Below, in pieces: positions 29,475 through 33,528 of a DNA stretch of 33,528 nucleotides. This stretch comes from a virus. Made by a program: the position numbers and the translations under genes. The notes under the pieces were generated by a model, which made no database searches, had not been told where the DNA came from, and saw nothing but the letters and a program-made list of their open reading frames with translations. The stretch's first letter is position 1, and the number at the start of each line of letters is the position of its first letter. The DNA is taken from IMG/VR virus record IMGVR_UViG_3300036832_000509, positions 1 through 33,528 of that record. The stretch is one strand, 5' to 3'.

Positions 29475-29621
29475 TGAGAAAGCCAGCTGGCAGCTATCGC
29501 AGCAGCCGGATTTGGTCACGCTTCAGAAAGCGTCCGCGAGAATCTGGCCGCGCCTACAGACAGCGCTGATTTTTTGTTGGTGCGCTGGTCCGAGAGAGTT
29601 AAGCGGATTTCCTGAGTGCTG
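29475..29621. other. Non-coding leader between lipoprotein gene and structured RNA
   Basis: No gene is seen. It holds GCCAGCTGGC (palindrome, 29482-29491) and ACGCTT-CAGA-AAGCGT (29518-29533), a 6-bp tetraloop hairpin on either strand. No clear -10/-35 pair was found for the late operon, so it may read from further upstream. Confidence 0.4.
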
Positions 29622-29849
29622 TCAATCGTCGTCCGCGCCGTGCTCGTCGTCGAATGGCAGTCGAGCGTTTGGCGTCGGCGTCGCAGTTGGCGTCAGCGTC
29701 GCTGAAGCTGACGGCTCGTCAAGCTCCAGCAACAAGCGCGAGCCAGCGGCGGGGCCGATGACCAGCGTATGCGAGTGATAGCCAATGCCAGTGCTATCGC
29801 CGCAGCCATTAAGCCACAGCAACAGCAGATAAAACGACGCACGGCGCAT
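29622..29849 (-). CDS. Small putative lipoprotein
   Basis: 75 aa from ATG 29849 (MRRASFYLLLLWLNGC). The hydrophobic stretch and the LNGC lipobox fit lipoprotein export and lipid attachment at C16, although an in-frame upstream TTG could extend it. The mature part has a Ser/Thr/Pro-rich tail (SASATLTPTATPTPN) and an acidic end. It is the only gene between the divergent arms. Surface exclusion or lysogenic conversion is possible but not shown. Confidence 0.5.
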   Translation of the reverse strand: MRRASFYLLLLWLNGCGDSTGIGYHSHTLVIGPAAGSRLLLELDEPSASATLTPTATPTPNARLPFDDEHGADDD

Positions 29850-29917
29850 GGCAAGCTCGCTTATAGCATAAGTGACGATTAAGCGCATGGACCAGCGCAG
29901 CAACTCGCGCGCTCAGC

Positions 29918-29938
29918 CCCAAGCGTTTTGGTTTTGAT
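29918..29938 (+). promoter_or_regulatory. Degenerate copy of the right-arm operator ahead of the first plus-strand gene
   Basis: CCCAAGCGTTTTGG (29918-29931) matches CCAAAGCGCTTTGG at 12 of 14 positions. A weak -10-like TTTGAT follows at 29933-29938. Its position, about 50 bases ahead of the first right-arm gene, mirrors the two perfect copies. Confidence 0.4.
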
Positions 29939-29982
29939 TTATTGCTTCTGTTTGATATTTGATTGCAGCTGGAGCTTAGAGA

Positions 29983-30225
29983 ATGGCGCGACGACTACAT
30001 TATTATTGTGGGTATTGTGGCAAGACCTGCGGGCCGCCGTCGCCTGGCAACAGCTGCATTCACTGTCAGCGAGTGTTTCATCGCGATTGTCGCGAGCACC
30101 ACATGCTCGATTTGCTCGAACAGCGCGCCAAAGAAGAGCGCATCGCGCTGGAGCTGCTGGCACAGCAAAAAAAACTCAAACAGCAGCTCCAGCTGCCAAA
30201 GCGCAAACGCAAACACAAGGGCTGA
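29983..30225 (+). CDS. Zinc-knuckle coiled-coil protein
   Basis: 80 aa, with GGAG about 8 bases ahead of ATG 29983. The first 35 residues hold YCGYCGKTC, then CIHCQRVFHRDCREHH: Cys pairs plus His and Cys, enough for a zinc-ribbon or treble-clef fold. The rest is a charged helix (LLEQRAKEERIALELLAQQKKLKQQLQLP) with a basic tail. The C-x2-C-x2-x-F-H-x-D-C-x3-H stretch recurs in the membrane protein at 30771, so the two are likely relatives. First gene of the right arm. Could act on host nucleic acids or proteins. Confidence 0.7.
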   Translation: MARRLHYYCGYCGKTCGPPSPGNSCIHCQRVFHRDCREHHMLDLLEQRAKEERIALELLAQQKKLKQQLQLPKRKRKHKG

Positions 30226-30240
30226 AAGGAGAGCGACTGG

Positions 30241-30471
30241 ATGAAGAAACTGCATCTCGAAACGCGCATGAGCGTAGCAGAAATCAAGCGCATCGCGTTG
30301 GAGCTGGAACCGGCTTTGCGCGACTGGCTGTCAGACGTGCTGCTCAGCCAAGACATCGACCCGCGCGACGCTGTCCGCGTTATGAGCTACTTGCTGCGTT
30401 TCCCCATTGCATTGGACACGAAAACCCATGACGAGTTACACGGACGACGACGAGCGCACCGCGCGCATTGA
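30241..30471 (+). CDS. Small hypothetical helical protein
   Basis: 76 aa, with AAGGAGAG about 8 bases ahead of ATG 30241. It is helix-rich (MSVAEIKRIALELEPALRDWLSDVLLSQDIDPRDAVRVMSYLLRFP), and the final residues are basic. The last 44 bases overlap the next gene. No family recognised; a small protein-binding domain is the best guess. Confidence 0.65.
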   Translation: MKKLHLETRMSVAEIKRIALELEPALRDWLSDVLLSQDIDPRDAVRVMSYLLRFPIALDTKTHDELHGRRRAHRAH

Positions 30472-30616
30472 GAATCTTATGGCAGACACACATTACAAAA
30501 AATCGTTGGCTGAATGGGAACCTTGGAAAGCGATGGCAATCGTCGCTGGCGCGAGTGCGACTTTCACACTGGCACTGGTCGCGCTCTGCACTTTCATTCT
30601 GGCGCATCTCAAATGA
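30428..30616 (+). CDS. Single-span membrane protein
   Basis: 62 aa from ATG 30428, chosen over an upstream ATG at 30407 because the soluble part then starts with TSYTDDDERT. The N-terminus is charged and cytoplasmic-looking, and the last 27 residues are a membrane helix (AMAIVAGASATFTLALVALCTFILAHL). The stop overlaps the next ATG (ATGA). Size fits holin-like or pinholin proteins, but nothing is specific. Confidence 0.6.
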   Translation: MTSYTDDDERTARIENLMADTHYKKSLAEWEPWKAMAIVAGASATFTLALVALCTFILAHLK

Positions 30617-30774
30617 GTGCGCTATTTGGCTGGTTGGGCTGGCTGGCCGCGCTGCTGCTGTCAGTGATGGTGCTGGCTGAGAACGCGACGATCCAACGTC
30701 AGCAGCGCCAGCTGCACAGTGCGCAAGTGACAGTCGCGTCGCTGCAACTGCTGCTCGCGCAGAGGTGCCAGTGA
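30613..30774 (+). CDS. Membrane-anchored coiled-coil peptide
   Basis: 53 aa from ATG 30613, overlapping the previous TGA. It begins MSALFGWLGWLAALLLSVMVLAENAT (membrane helix) and continues ATIQRQQRQLHSAQVTVASLQLLLAQR (short coiled coil). The plan resembles inner-membrane spanins, but the soluble part is much shorter. Likely a lysis or envelope protein, by inference from neighbours with membrane segments. Confidence 0.6.
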   Translation: MSALFGWLGWLAALLLSVMVLAENATIQRQQRQLHSAQVTVASLQLLLAQRCQ

Positions 30775-31088
30775 CGCTTATGAAGCTCGCAATCAAATGC
30801 TTGATCGCGCTCGCGTTCGCTGCTTCATTTTGGACAGTCCCGTTCGCCAGCGCTTATGACATGACCAACTGGCAATTCTGGCTCTGGATGACGCCGTTTA
30901 TAATCGGACTGACGCTGACTGGCTGGCTCAGCGTCAGTCGCGAGCGCTGTTGTCTCTGCCAGCACCAATGCGCGCAAGCGTGCCAGTGTCGCAAGTGCCC
31001 GTATTGTCGTCGCTTGTTCCACGCTCCTGACTGTCTGGAATCTCATATCTGGGCCAGGCAATTAGACTTATCGAGCTGTCGGGAGTAA
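30771..31088 (+). CDS. Membrane protein with C-terminal zinc knuckle
   Basis: 105 aa from GTG 30771, with AGAGG five bases before it; ATG 30780 is an alternative. Two hydrophobic segments (about 7-26, ending in a possible ASA cleavage site, and 35-56) precede CCLCQHQCAQACQCRKCPYCRRLFHAPDCLESH, ten cysteines or histidines in 33 residues. The CPYCRRLFHAPDCLESH part parallels CIHCQRVFHRDCREHH of the 29983 gene. Suggests a membrane-anchored form of the same zinc module. Function unknown. Confidence 0.6.
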   Translation: MTLMKLAIKCLIALAFAASFWTVPFASAYDMTNWQFWLWMTPFIIGLTLTGWLSVSRERCCLCQHQCAQACQCRKCPYCRRLFHAPDCLESHIWARQLDLSSCRE

Positions 31089-31096
31089 GACCTGCT

Positions 31097-31126
31097 TTGC
31101 ATAATCCAAAGCGCTTTGGTTATAAT
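31097..31126 (+). promoter_or_regulatory. Promoter with CCAAAGCGCTTTGG operator in the spacer (copy 1)
   Basis: -35 TTGCAT (31097-31102), 18-bp spacer holding the 14-bp palindrome CCAAAGCGCTTTGG (31106-31119), -10 TATAAT (31121-31126). A dimeric repressor bound between the boxes would block polymerase. Followed by GGTCAG-ctatctaga-CTGACC (31132-31152), a 6-bp hairpin just before AAGGAG. Confidence 0.75.
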
Positions 31127-31162
31127 GCGCTGGTCAGCTATCTAGACTGACCAAGGAGAAAA

Positions 31163-31471
31163 GTGAAAGTGCGAGCTAAACGAGTGACAAAATTTGGCTT
31201 CGAGTGTCCAGTCTGTAACGCGATTCATGCGCATGATGAAAAGCTGGAAACGTCAGATGCGTGGCGAGTCAATGAAGTAAGCGATGGAGCTGACGACTTG
31301 CATTATACTCTCGAAGAGCCACAGACAGCACAAGTCTATCTGTACGACAAAGACAACGACAATGATTGCATTGGCGAAGACGAGCCAACTTATCAGGAAG
31401 TCTGGCGCTGCGGCGAGTGCGAGACTGACTATCTCGACAAAGACGAAGCCAAAGCGTGCTGTCGCAGCTGA
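31163..31471 (+). CDS. Acidic zinc-ribbon protein
   Basis: 102 aa from GTG 31163, with AAGGAG seven bases upstream. ECPVC (14-18) and RCGEC (81-85) place two Cys pairs at opposite ends, as in zinc-ribbon folds. The middle is acidic (SDGADDLHYTLEEP, DKDNDNDCIGEDEP). Driven by the operator-controlled promoter at 31097 and followed by two terminators, so it is a one-gene unit. Its regulation and acidity resemble phage DNA-mimic or anti-host proteins, but that is a guess. Confidence 0.75.
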   Translation: MKVRAKRVTKFGFECPVCNAIHAHDEKLETSDAWRVNEVSDGADDLHYTLEEPQTAQVYLYDKDNDNDCIGEDEPTYQEVWRCGECETDYLDKDEAKACCRS

Positions 31472-31497
31472 CAAACTGTAAATCGTCTCTCAAAAAC

Positions 31498-31531
31498 ACG
31501 CTCTCTGGTCACAGCAGAGAGCGTTTTTTTT
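31498..31531 (+). terminator. Strong intrinsic terminator
   Basis: ACGCTCTCTG (31498-31507) and CAGAGAGCGT (31515-31524) form a perfect 10-bp stem with a 7-base loop, followed by eight T. It ends the acidic zinc-ribbon gene's transcript. Confidence 0.9.
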
Positions 31532-31566
31532 GGCTCGCAGAGCCAATCTGAGCGCGTTTCAGCAGT

Positions 31567-31591
31567 AAAGACGCATGACCATGCGTCTTTT
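31567..31591 (+). terminator. Second terminator hairpin
   Basis: AAAGACGCAT (31567-31576) and ATGCGTCTTT (31581-31590), 10-bp stem with a 4-base loop, symmetric enough to work in either direction. Acts as a second stop 36 bases after the first. The following 31592-31682 holds no gene that I can support. Confidence 0.7.
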
Positions 31592-31682
31592 CAGCCAGAA
31601 TCGATCCTAGAGCGTCTGCCGAGCACTGGCGCATATAGCGCGTCTCAACCGCAAATAAGTTACAAACGCACCACTTTCCGTG

Positions 31683-31711
31683 TTGCATATCCAAAGCGCT
31701 TTGGTTATATT
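31683..31711 (+). promoter_or_regulatory. Promoter with CCAAAGCGCTTTGG operator in the spacer (copy 2)
   Basis: -35 TTGCAT (31683-31688), 17-bp spacer with CCAAAGCGCTTTGG (31691-31704), -10 TATATT (31706-31711). Nearly the same as copy 1 apart from one base of spacer and the -10 change. A GTCAG-caattac-CTGAC hairpin (31719-31735) again sits just before the ribosome binding site. Confidence 0.75.
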
Positions 31712-31746
31712 GATGACAGTCAGCAATTACCTGACAGGAGATTTGG

Positions 31747-32487
31747 ATGGCGAAATTTAAGAAAAGTTACAACAAGCTGATGCGTTGCCGATGCTGTCAG
31801 AAGCTCACGCACAGCGAGCTTTGCGAAGCGAAAGACTTCGATGGCGGCACTTGTGAAGTCTGCTTCGAGTCGGCAGGAGTCGAGAATGAGCATCTCGACG
31901 GCGGACACGACGAGAAGCGCGCCGACTGTCCAGTCTGTCTCGGAGTCAACTGTCTGCACTTACTCAAACAGAAAGCAAACCACTGGGAAAACGGAAAGAT
32001 GAAAAGCAAGAAAAGCAAGAAAAGCAGCAAGTCGACCAAGCGTGAAACCATGCTTGCACAGCTCACGAAGCGCGCTGAGCGCTCTGGCATCGTCGAGCCA
32101 GTCGTCAAAGATTTCGTCGCTGGCGAGTTGAACAAAACGATCAGTGCAGCAGCCAAGCGTGGCAAGAAACTGGTCAAGCAGCTCGACGACGCGCACCAGC
32201 AGCGCGACCAGAAGCCGGTCAAGTCGACCAAGCGCAGCAGCAAGAAACAGACTGCGCCAGTCGTCGAGCGCACTGGCAAAGATCGCTTGCTGTTCGCTCG
32301 CACTGGCAAGTCTGGCGTCGTGTACGCTGGCAGTCGTGAGAACGATCCGGATGCGTACAACGCTGCTGGCGAGATGCTGTGTGCAACTTGTAGCAATGTC
32401 GTGACTGCTGCGTCTGCGATCCGGAAACACGAGCGTCAGTGCTCGAAGTGCTACACCGCGCTGCGCAAAGCACGACGCGCAGCGTAG
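31747..32487 (+). CDS. Two-zinc-finger protein with Lys-rich linker
   Basis: 246 aa from ATG 31747, with AGGAG nine bases upstream. The N-terminal domain (RCRCCQKLTHSELCEAKDFDGGTCEVCFESAGVENEHLDGGHDEKRADCPVC, here as positions 13-65) belongs to a phage/plasmid family recognised by C-x2-C, E-V-C and the AGxENEHxDGGH motif. The middle (about 85-180) is Lys/Ser-rich and basic. The end has LCATCSNVV and RQCSKCYTALRKARR, a second finger. Basic linker plus fingers suggest nucleic-acid binding. One-gene unit closed by a terminator. Confidence 0.75.
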   Translation: MAKFKKSYNKLMRCRCCQKLTHSELCEAKDFDGGTCEVCFESAGVENEHLDGGHDEKRADCPVCLGVNCLHLLKQKANHWENGKMKSKKSKKSSKSTKRETMLAQLTKRAERSGIVEPVVKDFVAGELNKTISAAAKRGKKLVKQLDDAHQQRDQKPVKSTKRSSKKQTAPVVERTGKDRLLFARTGKSGVVYAGSRENDPDAYNAAGEMLCATCSNVVTAASAIRKHERQCSKCYTALRKARRAA

Positions 32488-32495
32488 CGCACGCG

Positions 32496-32528
32496 AAAGC
32501 TCTAGCAGCTCGAACCTGCTGGAGCTTT
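32496..32528 (+). terminator. Terminator, first of a matching pair
   Basis: AAAGCTCTAGCAG (32496-32508) pairs with CTGCTGGAGCTTT (32516-32528) over 13 bp with one G-U. The T-run is short. Almost the same stem occurs at 33045-33079. Confidence 0.75.
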
Positions 32529-32569
32529 CAACTTTTCAACAACCAAACCACAAAGCGAGGAAAACAAAA

Positions 32570-33028
32570 ATGAACCATCACATTATCCGACGACTATTAT
32601 CGACGCTGCTCACAGTCGCATTTCTTAGCGCGACGAGCTGCGCGACGTTGATCCACGGTACACATGAGACAGTTCCGATTACAACTGACCCGCCTGGAGC
32701 AAGCGTAGCGGTTGGCGGCGAGACGTACATCACGCCGACTGAAGTCAGCTTGTCTCGCGACCGCGAATATCAAGTAGTTGCGACCAAGCCCGGCTATCAC
32801 CAGCAGACTGCGCAGCTCCATTCGTCGCTCTCAGCTGTGTCTTTTCTCAACTGTTTCGCTTGGCTCTGGTGGGCAGTCGATCTGGTCGACGGCGCAGCGT
32901 ACAAGCTGGAACCCGAAGCAGTCTCACTCCAACTGACGCCTGAGACACCTGCTGAGAAACTCGCTGAGCGTGCAACGCCTGCAACTCGCACTGCATCAGC
33001 TTATGACGCGCCGGAGAAGGATTTCTAG
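32570..33028 (+). CDS. PEGA-domain lipoprotein
   Basis: 152 aa, with GAGG ahead of ATG 32570. The signal is MNHHIIRRLLSTLLTVAFLSATSC with the lipobox at C24 (ATSC). Residues about 35-72 (ETVPITTDPPGASVAVGGETYITPTEVSLSRDREYQVVATKPGY) are a PEGA repeat (P-x-G-A-x-V, then P). A hydrophobic stretch follows (AVSFLNCFAWLWWAVDLV), and the tail is Ala/Glu/Thr-rich. Bacterial homologues are envelope lipoproteins. In a phage it suggests lysogenic conversion or superinfection exclusion (inference). Flanked by two nearly identical terminators. Confidence 0.8.
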   Translation: MNHHIIRRLLSTLLTVAFLSATSCATLIHGTHETVPITTDPPGASVAVGGETYITPTEVSLSRDREYQVVATKPGYHQQTAQLHSSLSAVSFLNCFAWLWWAVDLVDGAAYKLEPEAVSLQLTPETPAEKLAERATPATRTASAYDAPEKDF

Positions 33029-33044
33029 CAAGTTAAGAGCACGT

Positions 33045-33079
33045 AAAAGCTCCAGCAGCGCAAATCTGCTGGAGCTTTT
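33045..33079 (+). terminator. Terminator, second of a matching pair
   Basis: AAAAGCTCCAGCAG (33045-33058) and CTGCTGGAGCTTTT (33066-33079) form a perfect 14-bp stem with a 7-base loop. It closes the lipoprotein transcript and works in both directions. Confidence 0.85.
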
Positions 33080-33113
33080 CGCGTATCAACAATCCGAACA
33101 GGAGAACACGAGT

Positions 33114-33461
33114 ATGACACACATGAGAACACGAGACGAGAACAAGCTAACTCGCCGGAAAGAACTAACTTACGCTGAGCTGGTCATAGGCAACTGGCTG
33201 CCAGAAAGCAGCGGCAGTACTGGCTGGCTCGGCAGTGGCGCCTGCGACGGTCGCTTTCGAAAACTTCGAAAACTCCGGTCGGTCGGAATTTTCGTCGGCG
33301 CGTTTGTCGTCTTGGGCTATGTCTTCAGGTTCTTGCTGTCGCTGGATTCCGGTCCAAACGACTCGTTGTATGCGCTGGCGATAGCGTTCTGCTTCGAATC
33401 AGCCAGGCGCTTTACGCGCTATTTCAACCAGCAACTAGCATTCAAACAGGAGTCGAACTAA
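33114..33461 (+). CDS. Membrane protein of unknown function
   Basis: 115 aa from ATG 33114, with AGGAG nine bases upstream; earlier in-frame starts overlap the terminator. The basic N-terminus (MRTRDENKLTRRKEL) is followed by GNWLPESSGSTGWLGSGACDGRF. One clear membrane helix (VGIFVGAFVVLGYVFRFLLSL) and a second weaker hydrophobic segment (SLYALAIAFCFESA) come after. No family recognised. Confidence 0.7.
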   Translation: MTHMRTRDENKLTRRKELTYAELVIGNWLPESSGSTGWLGSGACDGRFRKLRKLRSVGIFVGAFVVLGYVFRFLLSLDSGPNDSLYALAIAFCFESARRFTRYFNQQLAFKQESN

Positions 33462-33463
33462 CC

Positions 33464-33528
33464 ATGAAAACTACCACGATTACCGAAATCATTCACGAGC
33501 ACCAACTGGCGACCAGTGCGCCAATGCG
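33464..33528 (+). CDS. Partial CDS at the right edge
   Basis: ATG 33464 has AGGAG at 33448-33452 and opens MKTTTITEIIHEHQLATSAP before the window ends. It continues the plus-strand right arm. Too short to assign. Confidence 0.6.
   Translation, partial: MKTTTITEIIHEHQLATSAPM

Overview
The window looks like most of a temperate, tailed (siphovirus-type, HK97-fold capsid) bacteriophage genome. A tyrosine recombinase lies beside an attachment site that carries the 3' part of a tRNA-Leu(UAA) and is flanked on both sides by identical arm repeats. That is the layout of attP, so the sequence reads as a circular or free phage genome rather than one end of an integrated prophage. The host should be a diderm (Gram-negative-type) bacterium with fairly high GC. 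Pointers are two lipoproteins, a DUF3309 protein, Sec signal peptides ending AxA followed by Q, and a tail-tip module of the kind known from alphaproteobacterial gene transfer agents. I cannot name the genus from the sequence.

Layout, left to right. (1) About 1-5400, minus strand: replication and regulation block. It has a lambda-O-like initiator with CACATGG repeats in its linker (candidate origin), a small helicase-loader-like protein, an exported lytic-transglycosylase-like enzyme, several small unknown proteins, a winged-helix protein, and a 684-bp non-coding array of 7 GAGACGTTGCGTTG-type repeats bounded by an 11-bp inverted repeat. An eighth copy sits at 5029. (2) About 5400-7850: attP, integrase, a 46-aa basic protein overlapping the integrase start, and an excisionase-like protein behind a strong-looking promoter with an operator. 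(3) 8041-29335, minus strand: one long late operon, tightly packed with many ATGA overlaps. In transcription order it runs: major capsid, two small virion proteins, a small protein, gp6-like connector, head closure, gp10-like, tail terminator, tail tube, G and GT chaperones (A AAA AAC frameshift site), tape measure, HNH nuclease, DUF2460, DUF2163, NlpC/P60, DUF3309, tail hub, then fibre and secreted proteins. (4) 29480-33528: divergent right arm. After a small lipoprotein gene on the minus strand come small plus-strand genes, several with Cys-rich zinc knuckles. Two of their promoters share a 14-bp palindrome, CCAAAGCGCTTTGG, placed between the -35 and -10 boxes.

The main oddities are: a structured, terminator-tipped RNA just upstream of the capsid gene; a 1339-aa fibre with a Sec signal peptide followed by two more exported proteins; capsid expression starting the late operon with no terminase, portal or protease upstream in this window; and the repeat array. 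No reverse transcriptase, CRISPR-Cas genes, known anti-phage defence operon, rRNA or intact tRNA was seen.
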